Positions 53,795 to 64,000 of a stretch of DNA of 64,000 nt are shown here, piece after piece. The DNA is from Streptomyces sp. NA04227. Its GTDB lineage: Bacteria; Actinomycetota; Actinomycetes; Streptomycetales; Streptomycetaceae. The notes under the pieces were generated by a model that was given only the letters and a program-made list of their open reading frames with translations, was not told where the DNA came from and did no database searches. Position numbers and translations under genes: made by a program. The stretch is from contig NZ_CP054918.1 of NCBI RefSeq assembly GCF_013364195.1, positions 3,461,001 through 3,525,000 of the forward strand, given 5' to 3'. Position 1 is the stretch's first letter. Every line of letters begins with the position of its first letter.

Positions 53795-54742
53795 TTACGA
53801 CCCGAGGCTGTCGAAACTGACGGAACCGCCCTGGTTCTCGTCGTCGGTGCCCCAGACGGCCTGTCCGTCGGGCAGCACCGTGACCGCCTCGATCTTGCGG
53901 TTGTCCTGGAGGGTGAAGGTCCGCAGCGGCACGAGGTCCGCCTGCTCCCGCAGGTTCAGCACGACCCGGTCCTGCCCTCGCACGACCAACTGCCCGGCGT
54001 CGTACACCGCGGAACTGAACGGCCCGTCGTCCACATTGGGGTCGGACGCCGAGGACACCAGGAGCCTGCCGTCGGCCAGCACCTTGAGGTCGCTGATGTG
54101 CCGCACCTCGTCCCGGTCCGGGACCGGCACGGCGAACTCCCGGACGCTCGGCGCCCCCATTCCGGCTCCGAGGCCGCCGTCCCGCACCTCGGCGGCCCGC
54201 ACCATGGCATGCTCGCTGCCCGCGCCCCTGGTGGCCCACACCGCGAAGACCCGGCCCGAGGCGCCCTCGGACCACAGCGCGAAGCTCTCGTAGTTGTCCC
54301 CCGGCCGCCGGTCCGGCAGCGCGACGGGATCGCCCTGCACGGTCGCCGTCCCACCCGCGACGACGATCTCGTACGCCATGCCCGCACTGGTCACCGCGAC
54401 GTAGCGGCCCGGCTGCCCCGGCACCGCGTCGAGCGCCTCCAGATCCGCGGGCAGCGGACCACTCCAGTCCAACTCCCTGGTCACCGGCACCTCGCCGGGC
54501 CGCAGCCGCACCGTGGCGACCCGGCTCTCGCCCGCCTTCTTGTTGTCCCGCACCACGACCAGATCGGCCGAACCCTCGCCACCCGCCCCGCCCTCCTGCA
54601 CGGCCATGCCGCTCACACCACCGGTGATGCCGGTGCCGACGCGCTGCCACTGGGGAGCGAGGAGGGCCGCTTGGGCGGCGGGGGTCGCGGCGGCGATAGC
54701 GCCGCAGAGGAGAAGGCAAACAGCTGTTCTCTTTTTGATCAT
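53795..54742 (-). CDS. secreted protein of unknown function
   Basis: A 315-residue protein. The N terminus (basic MIKKR, hydrophobic CLLLCGAIAAATPA, cleavage after AAQA near residue 25) is a signal peptide. The remainder alternates short beta-strands (GRYVAVTSAGMAYEIVV, DLKVLADGRLLVSSASD, KIEAVTVLPDGQAVWG) like a beta-propeller. No catalytic motif recognised. It sits next to hspR but on its own transcript. Location outside the membrane is the only firm prediction. Confidence 0.75.
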   Translation of the reverse strand: MIKKRTAVCLLLCGAIAAATPAAQAALLAPQWQRVGTGITGGVSGMAVQEGGAGGEGSADLVVVRDNKKAGESRVATVRLRPGEVPVTRELDWSGPLPADLEALDAVPGQPGRYVAVTSAGMAYEIVVAGGTATVQGDPVALPDRRPGDNYESFALWSEGASGRVFAVWATRGAGSEHAMVRAAEVRDGGLGAGMGAPSVREFAVPVPDRDEVRHISDLKVLADGRLLVSSASDPNVDDGPFSSAVYDAGQLVVRGQDRVVLNLREQADLVPLRTFTLQDNRKIEAVTVLPDGQAVWGTDDENQGGSVSFDSLGS

Positions 54743-54896
54743 GGTCTCGACGCTAGGCGCGGTGCCTGCCCGACAGCCCTCAGCCCGCCGCCGCACGCCG
54801 ACTCAATCCCTCGGACGGCTCCGCTCGCGGCCTTGTGCGCCCCGCTGTTCGGTGGATTTGGCAGCAGCCTGGACGCCTGAACTCGCGCAAACGAAA

Positions 54897-54931
54897 GAGC
54901 CGGAACGACCGTCACCAACCCAGTCGTCCCG
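54897..54931 (-). terminator. terminator of the dnaK operon
   Basis: The stem GCCGG-ACGAC / GTCGT-CCGGC (10 of 11 pairs) is followed on the minus strand by CTCTTTCG, 20 bases past the hspR stop. Confidence 0.6.
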
Positions 54932-54953
54932 GCCCTGTCATCGGATGGACTCG

Positions 54954-55403
54954 CTACTGCCCCTGCTGCCGCTTGGGCCGCCAAACCACCAACGCGCTCG
55001 ACTGCTGCACCTGCTGATACGGCACGAGATCGCGCCGGTACGAAGCGTGCACCGCGTCCTCGCGCTGCTGCATCGCCGCCGCCGCGCCCTCGACCGCTGC
55101 CGAGAGTTCGGCGACGCGGGACTGGAGTGCGGCGACCTGGTTCTCCAGCTCGATGATGCGTTTGATGCCGGCCAGGTTGATGCCCTCGTCCTGGGAGAGG
55201 GCCTGCACCTGGCGGAGCAGGTCGATGTCGCGGGCCGAGTAGCGGCGGCCCCGGCCGGCGGTGCGGTCCGGGGAGACCAGGCCCAGGCGGTCGTACTGGC
55301 GGAGGGTCTGCGGGTGCAGGCCGGACAGTTGGGCCGCCACCGAGATCACGTACACCGGGGTCTCGTCGGTCAGCTCGTACGGGTTACGGCGTCGCCCATC
55401 CAT
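54954..55403 (-). CDS. hspR: heat-shock repressor HspR
   Basis: A 149-residue MerR-family repressor. The N-terminal winged HTH (VYVISVAAQLSGLHPQTLRQYDRLGLVSPDR) and a coiled coil (about 85-120) are typical of HspR. It binds HAIR boxes upstream of dnaK and clpB, with DnaK as corepressor. Last gene of dnaK-grpE-dnaJ-hspR, and dnaJ's stop lies just before its start. ATG 55403 is preferred: GGGAG lies 7 bases before it, while ATG 55409 is too close. Confidence 0.95.
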   Translation of the reverse strand: MDGRRRNPYELTDETPVYVISVAAQLSGLHPQTLRQYDRLGLVSPDRTAGRGRRYSARDIDLLRQVQALSQDEGINLAGIKRIIELENQVAALQSRVAELSAAVEGAAAAMQQREDAVHASYRRDLVPYQQVQQSSALVVWRPKRQQGQ

Positions 55404-55405
55404 CC

Positions 55406-56590
55406 TCATGCTCCCTTCGCGGCCTGGAAGAGTTCTGCCCGCGGATCGTCGTCCGCAGTCGCCTCGCGGTAGGCCTCCAGGGCGTCTTTCGCCTTGCCCG
55501 AGAGGTCCTTGGGTACGACGACCTCCACGGTGATCAGCAGATCGCCGCGGGTTCCGTCGGCCCGGCTCGCGCCCTTGCCGCGGGCCCGCATGGTGCGGCC
55601 GCCGGGGGTGCCCGCCGGAAGCTTCAGCGTGACCGGGGGCCCGCCGAGGGTGGGCACCTTGATCTCGCCGCCGAGTGCCGCCTCGGTGAAGCTGACCGGC
55701 ACGGTGACGGTGAGGTTGTCGCCCTTGCGGCCGAAGACCGGATGGGCGTCGACGTGCACCACCACGTACAGGTCACCGGCCGGTCCGCCGCGTTCGCCGG
55801 GGGCGCCCTTGCCGCGCAGCCGGATGCGCTGCCCGTCGCTGACGCCCGCCGGGATACGGACCTGCATGGTGCGCGAGGACTTGGCCCGGCCGCTGCCCTT
55901 GCAGACCTCGCAGGGGTCCTCGGCGATCAGGCCGCGGCCCTTGCAGTCGGGGCACGGATCGGTCAGCGAGAAGCCGCCGCCCGAGCCGCGCGCCACCTGC
56001 CCGGTACCGACGCAGGTCGGGCACACCCGGGGCGTGCCGTTCTTGTCGCCGGTGCCCGAACAGGCCTTGCAGGGCTGCTGGCTGGACATCCTGAGCGGAA
56101 CCGTGGCGCCGTCGACGGCCTCGTTGAAGCTGAGCGTCACCTCGGACTCGATGTCCTGGCCCCGGCGCGGCTGGGTGCGGCCGCCCGCGGGCGCGCCGCC
56201 CCGGTTGAACAGGCCGCCGAACACGTCGCCGAGCCCGCCGCCGAAACCTCCGGCGCCCTGGCCCTGGCCCTGCGCTCCGCCGCCGAACAGGTCACCGAGG
56301 TCGAAGTTGAACGAGCCGCCGCCCGCGCCCGGCCCCGGACGGAATCCGCCGTTGCCGAACAGGGCGCGCGCCTCGTCGTACTCCTTGCGCTTCTTCGGGT
56401 CGCCGAGGATGTCGTTCGCCTCGGAGATCTCCTTGAAGCGCTCCTCCGCCGTGGCGTTGCCCTTGTTGGCGTCGGGGTGGTTCTCCCGCGCCAGCTTGCG
56501 GTACGCCTTCTTGATCTCGGCGTCGGTGGCGTCCTTGGGGACGCCGAGAACCTTGTAGTAGTCCTTCTCGATGAAGTCCTTGGTACTCAT
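55406..56590 (-). CDS. dnaJ: chaperone protein DnaJ
   Basis: A 394-residue class A Hsp40. J-domain with HPD (ENHPDAN), a Gly/Phe-rich linker (about 85-145), four zinc motifs (CKACSGTG, CPTCVGTG, CPDCKGRG, CEVCKGSG), and a C-terminal peptide-binding part. It delivers substrates to DnaK and stimulates its ATPase. Starts 60 bases after grpE. Confidence 0.97.
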   Translation of the reverse strand: MSTKDFIEKDYYKVLGVPKDATDAEIKKAYRKLARENHPDANKGNATAEERFKEISEANDILGDPKKRKEYDEARALFGNGGFRPGPGAGGGSFNFDLGDLFGGGAQGQGQGAGGFGGGLGDVFGGLFNRGGAPAGGRTQPRRGQDIESEVTLSFNEAVDGATVPLRMSSQQPCKACSGTGDKNGTPRVCPTCVGTGQVARGSGGGFSLTDPCPDCKGRGLIAEDPCEVCKGSGRAKSSRTMQVRIPAGVSDGQRIRLRGKGAPGERGGPAGDLYVVVHVDAHPVFGRKGDNLTVTVPVSFTEAALGGEIKVPTLGGPPVTLKLPAGTPGGRTMRARGKGASRADGTRGDLLITVEVVVPKDLSGKAKDALEAYREATADDDPRAELFQAAKGA

Positions 56591-56650
56591 CCCCGGCGTC
56601 CCTCCTCTCGGCCGTCTGGGCCCTGTGGACCACGTGTGCTGCGAAAGGCG

Positions 56651-57382
56651 TCAGCCCTCGTCCGGGCCACCGCTCTCCGTTCCCTTGGCGTTCTTGTCCC
56701 CGCCGTCGGCGTCCTGACCGTCCTTGCCCTTGGCCTTGTCGCCGCCGGCCTTCGGCTCGGACGCGGAGTCCTTGCCCCCGTCCGGCTGCGCGCCCGGCTG
56801 CGGCTCGGCCACCGCCACCCGCGCGGGGCGGATGGTGCGCTCCCCGAACCGGTACCCCGGCTGCAGGATCGCGACGCAGGTCGTCTCCGTGACGTCCGGC
56901 GCGTAGCTGTGCATCAGGGCCTCGTGGATCGTCGGGTCGAAGGGCTCGCCCTCCTTGCCGAAGTTCTGCAGACCCATCTTGGCGGTGATGGCCTCCAGCG
57001 ATTCGGCCACCGACTTGAAGCCGCCGACCAGTTCGCCGTGCTCCCGCGCCCGGCCGATGTCGTCGAGCACCGGCAGCAGTTCGCCGAGCAGGTTCGCCAC
57101 GGCGACCTCCTTGACGGTGACCCGGTCACGATCGACCCGGCGCCGGTAGTTCTGGTACTCGGCCTGGAGCCGCTGGAGGTCCGCGGTGCGCTCGCCGAGC
57201 GCGGTGCGTACCTGGTCCAGCTGCGCGAGGAGACCTGCGTCCCCGGCCGGGGCCGACGCGCCCTCCTGAGAGGGAGCGTCGGCCTTACCGGCCGCTGCGG
57301 CCTTGGCGTCGTCCTCGCCGGACGCGCCTTCGGAGACGTCAGGCTCGTTGTTCTCGTCGAAGCCCGGGGTCTCCTTGGTCAC
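56651..57382 (-). CDS. grpE: nucleotide exchange factor GrpE
   Basis: A 243-residue protein. Acidic/Ala-rich N terminus, a long dimerising coiled coil (about 55-105), the conserved [12 protein letters not shown] region and a C-terminal beta domain ([20 protein letters not shown]). A C-terminal disordered Lys/Gly/Asp tail is typical of Streptomyces. ATG 57382 overlaps the dnaK stop by 4 bases. It resets DnaK by releasing ADP. Confidence 0.96.
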   Translation of the reverse strand: MTKETPGFDENNEPDVSEGASGEDDAKAAAAGKADAPSQEGASAPAGDAGLLAQLDQVRTALGERTADLQRLQAEYQNYRRRVDRDRVTVKEVAVANLLGELLPVLDDIGRAREHGELVGGFKSVAESLEAITAKMGLQNFGKEGEPFDPTIHEALMHSYAPDVTETTCVAILQPGYRFGERTIRPARVAVAEPQPGAQPDGGKDSASEPKAGGDKAKGKDGQDADGGDKNAKGTESGGPDEG

Positions 57383-59235
57383 GCGGCACCGTCCTTGCCC
57401 GGCTTCTCGTCGTCGACGATCTCGGCGTCCACGACGTCGTCCGCGTCAGCGGGACCGGCCTGCGCGCCACCCGGGGCGGCACCGTCGGGGCCACCGGCGG
57501 CCTGGGCGTCCGCGTAGAGAGCCTGGCCGAGCTTCTGCGAGACCGCGGCGACCTTCTCGGTGGCGGTACGGATCTCGGCGGTCTCCTCGCCCTTGAGCTT
57601 CTCCTTGAGCTCGACGACCGCGGCCTCGACCTCGGTCTTCACGTCACCCGGGACCTTGTCCTCGTTGTCCTTGAGGAACTTCTCGGTCTGGTAGACGAGC
57701 TGCTCGCCCTGGTTGCGCGTCTCGGCGGCCTCGCGGCGGGCGTGGTCCTCCTCCGCGTACTTGTCGGCCTCCTGGCGCATCCGGTCGACCTCGTCCTTCG
57801 GCAGCGAGGAGCCGCCGGTGACGGTCATCTTCTGCTCCTTGCCCGTACCGAGGTCCTTCGCGGTGACGTGCATGATGCCGTTGGCGTCGATGTCGAAGGA
57901 GACCTCGATCTGCGGGACACCGCGCGGGGCCGGCGGCAGACCGGTCAGCTCGAACATCCCGAGCTTCTTGTTGTACGCCGCGATCTCGCGTTCGCCCTGG
58001 TAGACCTGGATCTGCACGGACGGCTGGTTGTCCTCGGCCGTAGTGAAGATCTCCGACCGCTTGGTCGGGATGGTCGTGTTCCGCTCGATGAGCTTGGTCA
58101 TGATGCCGCCCTTGGTCTCGATACCGAGGGACAGCGGGGTCACGTCGAGGAGCAGGACGTCCTTGACCTCACCCTTGAGGACACCGGCCTGGAGCGAGGC
58201 GCCGATGGCGACGACCTCGTCCGGGTTCACACCCTTGTTGGCCTCCTTGCCGCCGGTCAGCTCCTTGACGAGCTCGGCGACGGCGGGCATCCGGGTGGAA
58301 CCGCCGACCAGGACCACGTGGTCGATCTCGGACAGCTGGATACCCGCGTCCTTGATGACGTTGTGGAACGGCGTCTTGCAGCGGTCCAGAAGGTCGCTCG
58401 TCAGCTGCTGGAACTGGGCTCGGGTGAGCTTCTCGTCCAGGTGGAGCGGGCCCTCGGCGGACGCCGTGATGTAGGGCAGGTTGATGTTGGTCTCGGTGGA
58501 GGAGGACAGCTCGATCTTGGCCTTCTCGGCCGCCTCGCGCAGACGCTGGAGCGCCATCTTGTCCTTGCCGAGGTCCACGCCGTGACCGTTGGCGAACTGC
58601 TTCACCAGGTAGTCGACGACGCGCTGGTCCCAGTCGTCACCACCGAGGTGGTTGTCACCGTTGGTGGCCTTCACCTCGACGACGCCGTCGCCGATCTCCA
58701 GCAGCGAGACGTCGAAGGTGCCGCCACCGAGGTCGAAGACCAGGATGGTCTGGTCGTCCTTGTCGAGACCGTAGGCCAGAGCGGCCGCGGTGGGCTCGTT
58801 GACGATGCGCAGGACGTTGAGGCCCGCGATCTCACCGGCCTCCTTGGTGGCCTGACGCTCGGAGTCGTTGAAGTACGCCGGGACGGTGATGACCGCGTCC
58901 GCGACCTTCTCGCCGAGGTAGGACTCCGCGTCGCGCTTCAGCTTCTGCAGGATGAAGGCGCTGATCTGCTGCGGGTTGAAGCCCTTGTCGTCGATGTCGA
59001 CGCGCCAGTCGGTGCCCATGTGACGCTTGACGGACCGGATGGTCCGGTCGACGTTGGTGACCGCCTGCCGCTTCGCCACCTCGCCGACGAGCACCTCACC
59101 GTTCTTGGCGAAGGCGACGACGGACGGCGTGGTCCTGGCGCCCTCTGCGTTGGTGATGACGGTGGGCTCACCGCCCTCCAGAACGCTGACGACGGAGTTA
59201 GTCGTGCCCAGGTCGATGCCGACCGCACGTGCCAT
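57379..59235 (-). CDS. dnaK: chaperone protein DnaK
   Basis: A 618-residue Hsp70. The ATPase domain begins with [13 protein letters not shown]; phosphate motifs [14 protein letters not shown] and [13 protein letters not shown] are present, followed by the [17 protein letters not shown] linker and substrate domain, with an acidic lid ending [15 protein letters not shown] 59235 has GGAGGAAT upstream. Two HAIR-like boxes precede it, so HspR should repress it. First gene of the operon. Confidence 0.98.
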   Translation of the reverse strand: MARAVGIDLGTTNSVVSVLEGGEPTVITNAEGARTTPSVVAFAKNGEVLVGEVAKRQAVTNVDRTIRSVKRHMGTDWRVDIDDKGFNPQQISAFILQKLKRDAESYLGEKVADAVITVPAYFNDSERQATKEAGEIAGLNVLRIVNEPTAAALAYGLDKDDQTILVFDLGGGTFDVSLLEIGDGVVEVKATNGDNHLGGDDWDQRVVDYLVKQFANGHGVDLGKDKMALQRLREAAEKAKIELSSSTETNINLPYITASAEGPLHLDEKLTRAQFQQLTSDLLDRCKTPFHNVIKDAGIQLSEIDHVVLVGGSTRMPAVAELVKELTGGKEANKGVNPDEVVAIGASLQAGVLKGEVKDVLLLDVTPLSLGIETKGGIMTKLIERNTTIPTKRSEIFTTAEDNQPSVQIQVYQGEREIAAYNKKLGMFELTGLPPAPRGVPQIEVSFDIDANGIMHVTAKDLGTGKEQKMTVTGGSSLPKDEVDRMRQEADKYAEEDHARREAAETRNQGEQLVYQTEKFLKDNEDKVPGDVKTEVEAAVVELKEKLKGEETAEIRTATEKVAAVSQKLGQALYADAQAAGGPDGAAPGGAQAGPADADDVVDAEIVDDEKPGKDGAA

Positions 59236-59253
59236 TTTCGATTCCTCCAGTGA

Positions 59254-59274
59254 CTTGAGTGGAACAGGCTCAAG
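59254..59274 (-). promoter_or_regulatory. HAIR box 1 upstream of dnaK
   Basis: CTTGAGT-N7-GCTCAAG (59254-59274): one arm perfect, one base changed in the other, against the HspR consensus CTTGAGT-N7-ACTCAAG. Confidence 0.9.
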
Positions 59275-59305
59275 AGTGCACGACGAAACCACATGCGTCA
59301 ACAGA

Positions 59306-59326
59306 GGTGAGTCGAGGCCACTCAAC
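59306..59326 (-). promoter_or_regulatory. HAIR-like box 2 upstream of dnaK
   Basis: GGTGAGT-N7-ACTCAAC (59306-59326), the same 7-7-7 geometry, 31 bases upstream of box 1 on the promoter side. Confidence 0.6.
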
Positions 59327-59595
59327 TTTTATCCCGCGCTTACGGGCAGGGCTGTGCGCCGGGAACAGGAGAACGCGGGAGTGCGGCGCCCGAAGCGCGG
59401 GCTCCCGCCCGGCAAGGCAGGGTTACCTGAGCGACACAGATCACCATCCGGCTGACTACAGTGCGGCGCAGTAAGTGGGTACACCCTGAGCGACGAGCTG
59501 AGCGGCCGCTCAGGAACAGCAGCCCGCAGCAGAACCCCGGCAGGCCCGGCTTCCGCTCGTCGCCCGCCGCCCTCATCTGGTACGAGGAGCCCTAC

Positions 59596-61899
<2,304 letters not shown>

Positions 61900-61916
61900 C
61901 GGAGCACCGACGGCAC

Positions 61917-61949
61917 GGGCCAGGGTTCACCTCCGGGTGACCCTGGCCC
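61917..61949. terminator. hairpin after the Fe-S protein
   Basis: The stem GGGCCAGGGT / ACCCTGGCCC, plus CACC/GGTG after a 1-base bulge, between convergent stops at 61899 and 61965; followed by TTCGTCG. Confidence 0.65.
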
Positions 61950-61964
61950 TTCGTCGTACCGGCG

Positions 61965-62615
61965 TCAGGAACGGAACCGGCTCGCCGTCAGCCCCGCGTT
62001 GTTGAAGTCGACGTGTACGGCGAGGAGTTGGCCCTTCGCCGAGAAGCTTCCGTACACCGGGTAGCCGCCGTCGCCGTAGCCGGAGGAGTCGGTGATCACG
62101 TTCTCCGGGCGCCCGAGGAGCGGCACGTCGAGGGGGCGGGAGAGTGCCGACAGCTCGTCCAGGAAGTACGTCTCCAGCGCCTCCTCGTCCCGCTCCCAGA
62201 GGTCGTGGAAGGCGGTCCAGTCGAGTACCGCCACCTCGCCGCCGTCCACCCCGACGACATCGCAGCCGTCGGGGTCGGCGCCGGGGACGCTGGTGGGCAA
62301 GGGCCCACGACGGGCCTCGGGCGGCATGCCGTTGCCGTGACCCGCGATGATCACGCTCAGGGCCGCATTGCAGGTCCAGGGCGTCCCGTCGTCGCGCGTG
62401 CGGACGAAGCGGGTGACCAGGACCGGGTGTTCGCCGGGCGGGACGGGCACCTGGAGCAGCGCGTCGGGGTCTGCGTAGCCGGGGTCGCCCATGCCGAGGG
62501 TTCCGCTCGGGACGGACACCTTGCCGAGCTCGGACACCGTCAACTGGACCGTCCGGCCTGCCGCATGGCCCTCTCCGGTGTGCAGAGCCGGGCTCGCCGT
62601 GAAGTATTCGCTCAC
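61965..62615 (-). CDS. DUF4241 family protein
   Basis: A 216-residue soluble protein. GDPGYADPDALLQVPVPPGEHPV, RRGPLPTSVPGADPDGCDVVGVDGGEVAVLD and the C-terminal GGYPVYGSFSAKGQLLAVHVDFN fit the DUF4241 pattern. Some members are immunity proteins next to toxins, but no toxin is beside it. GTG 62615 is chosen from conservation; an ATG at 62657 is in frame and upstream. Confidence 0.7.
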   Translation of the reverse strand: MSEYFTASPALHTGEGHAAGRTVQLTVSELGKVSVPSGTLGMGDPGYADPDALLQVPVPPGEHPVLVTRFVRTRDDGTPWTCNAALSVIIAGHGNGMPPEARRGPLPTSVPGADPDGCDVVGVDGGEVAVLDWTAFHDLWERDEEALETYFLDELSALSRPLDVPLLGRPENVITDSSGYGDGGYPVYGSFSAKGQLLAVHVDFNNAGLTASRFRS

Positions 62616-62891
62616 ACGGCCGAGCGTACGAGCCGGGTACGACAACGCGGCGGTCACCGGAGGGCGACGCAGTACCGCGCCTCCCCATCAGGGCACAGAG
62701 GCCCCCGGCTCGATCCCCAACCAAAAGACTGGACGCCGGAACGGCACGGCCGAGCTCCTCGATGATCACCGGTTCACCACAGTGGCGGCCCAGAGGAGGC
62801 CACAAGTACCGTTTTGCGGCACCGTGACGAGAAGACGAGCAAGCTCGGGATGCGCCACCCTCCCCTTCATGTGGACCTTCCGGAGGGCTTC

Positions 62892-64000
62892 GTGAACAAG
62901 CCTCGCCAGGTGCGCGCGGTCGCCTTGGTCTGCCTTGGTCTCATGGCATTCGGTCTCGGCGCGTGCGGGGAGGACGAGGCGGCGCCCCGGCGGGTGGCCC
63001 CTGCTGTGGCCGGCTCCGCCGAGGAAGCGGGCGGTATGGACGCGCTGATCAGGGCGGCGAAGAAGGAGGGCCATCTCAACGCCATCGCGTTGCTGCCCCA
63101 CTGGGCCAACTACGACGCCCTGTTCTCCGGGTTCGAGAAGAAGTACGGCATCGAGGTCACGGTCGCCCGGCCGTATGCCCACAGCCAGAACGAGATCGAG
63201 GACGTGAAGAAGTACCGGGGACGCGACCACGCCCCCGACGTACTCCAGCTCGGTGACAGCTTCGCCCGGTCCGCGGCCGAGCAGGGCCTGCTTGACCCGT
63301 ACCGGGTCCAGGACTGGGACAAGATCCCGCGGAACCAGAAGGACCCGCAGGCTCACTGGTACAACAACTACGGCGGCTACATCTCCATCGGCTGCGACGT
63401 CGGCCGCGTCAAGAGGTGCCCCGTCTCCTTCGCCGATCTGCTCAAGCCGGAGTACGAGGGCAAGGTCGCTCTCAACGGCAAGCCCACCGTCGCCGGCCAG
63501 GCCCTGGCGAGCGTGTTCGCCGCCGCCCTCACCAACGGCGGATCGACGGACGACATCCAGCCGGGTGTCGACTTCTTCGCCGAGCTGGCGAGGGCGGGCA
63601 ACTACAACCGCGGCAACCCCAACCCCGCCTCGATCGCCCGGGGCAGGACACCGATCGCCATCGGGTGGGACTACCTCAATCTCTCCTACGCCCGGCAGCT
63701 CCGCCGCATGGGAGTGAAGTGGGAGGTGTCCATCCCCTTCGATGCCAGTTTCACCCAGTACTACGCACAGGCGATCAACAAGCACGCCCCCCACCCGGCC
63801 GCAGCACGCCTGTGGGAGGAGTACCTCTTCAGCCCGGAGGGCCAGAACCTCCGGCTCGTGGACTATGCCCGCCCGGTACTGATGGATGCCATGGCCGAGG
63901 ACGGCACCCTCGACAAGTTCCTGGCCGCGAGGCTGCCCACGGTCGAGGGTGCGACGGCCTTCCCGACGCCGGAGCAACTGGACAAGGCCCTGCGGTTGGT
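62892..64000 (+). CDS. ABC transporter solute-binding lipoprotein, 5' part
   Basis: The gene runs off the right edge, with about 370 residues visible. The N terminus is a lipoprotein signal (RQVRAVALVCLGLMAFGLGAC, Cys at residue 25). The rest is a periplasmic-type binding fold (GMDALIRAAKKEGHLNAIALL, FEKKYGIEVTVARPYA, APDVLQLGDSFA, ISIGCDVGR, YAQAINKHAPHPAAARLWEEYLFSPEGQ) of the polyamine/ferric-ion group. It would bind an extracellular solute and present it to an ABC importer. GTG 62892 has GGAGGG just upstream. Confidence 0.85.
   Translation, partial: MNKPRQVRAVALVCLGLMAFGLGACGEDEAAPRRVAPAVAGSAEEAGGMDALIRAAKKEGHLNAIALLPHWANYDALFSGFEKKYGIEVTVARPYAHSQNEIEDVKKYRGRDHAPDVLQLGDSFARSAAEQGLLDPYRVQDWDKIPRNQKDPQAHWYNNYGGYISIGCDVGRVKRCPVSFADLLKPEYEGKVALNGKPTVAGQALASVFAAALTNGGSTDDIQPGVDFFAELARAGNYNRGNPNPASIARGRTPIAIGWDYLNLSYARQLRRMGVKWEVSIPFDASFTQYYAQAINKHAPHPAAARLWEEYLFSPEGQNLRLVDYARPVLMDAMAEDGTLDKFLAARLPTVEGATAFPTPEQLDKALRL

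Overview
The window is very high in G+C, uses GTG and TTG starts freely, has AGGAGG-type ribosome binding sites and many 4-base stop/start overlaps. It also carries HspR-type heat-shock boxes. Together these point to a Streptomyces (or close actinomycete) chromosome. The order arylformamidase-kynU-TDO, fba, pyrE, aldose epimerase, spermidine-synthase-like, aminotransferase, clpB, dnaK-grpE-dnaJ-hspR matches, from memory, the conserved core of Streptomyces chromosomes (the S. coelicolor SCO3640s to SCO3670s). I could not check this against a database.

Layout. 0-2.2 kb: an ABC exporter pair, the ATPase cut by the window edge. 2.4-6.4 kb: a kynurenine-pathway operon (formamidase, kynureninase, tryptophan 2,3-dioxygenase) that turns tryptophan into anthranilate. 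6.7-14.3 kb: housekeeping genes (DUF3151, fba, pyrE, aldose epimerase, CoxG-like, membrane spermidine-synthase-like, DUF2617). 14.3-15.9 kb: a repeat-rich spacer with an orphan terminator and a tandem pair of tiny Cys/Gly-tailed membrane proteins. 16.2-24.3 kb: an aminotransferase, a toxin-antitoxin-like pair, a secreted lipase, a YbjN protein, and an RHH regulator-DUF4097-DrrAB-like ABC module with a striking 10-bp-phased operator array. 24.4-27.1 kb: clpB with a HAIR box.

The region between clpB and the dnaK operon (about 27.9-54.8 kb) looks like an accessory island. It begins with a two-gene unit (tiny secreted protein plus a degenerate Rieske-like protein) and four tandem paralogous LuxR-type regulators, the first preceded by a 10-codon leader ORF. 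Next come a 33-residue membrane peptide and a DHA2-type MFS exporter. Then twelve genes run in one direction: VOC protein, P450, ispG, dxs, polyprenyl diphosphate synthase, type II thioesterase, benzoate-CoA-ligase-type aryl ligase, KS-beta (chain length factor), KS-alpha, ACP, UbiA prenyltransferase and a second related P450. A StrR/ParB-type activator lies at the promoter end. The set ACP + KS-alpha + KS-beta + aryl-CoA ligase + UbiA prenyltransferase is the aurachin logic: an arylcarboxylate, probably anthranilate, is extended by a minimal type II PKS to a quinolone and then prenylated. Here it carries its own MEP-pathway boosters (dxs, ispG) and a prenyl chain synthase. I propose an aurachin-like prenylated quinolone (or other aryl-primed meroterpenoid) cluster, matured by two P450s.

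54.9-59.3 kb: dnaK-grpE-dnaJ-hspR operon with two HAIR-like boxes. 59.6-64 kb: a large membrane-bound Fe-S oxidoreductase, a DUF4241 protein, and a lipoprotein solute-binding protein cut by the right edge. Short-unit tandem repeats (5, 8, 9, 10, 12 and 15 bp) are unusually common in the spacers and also expand inside two genes.
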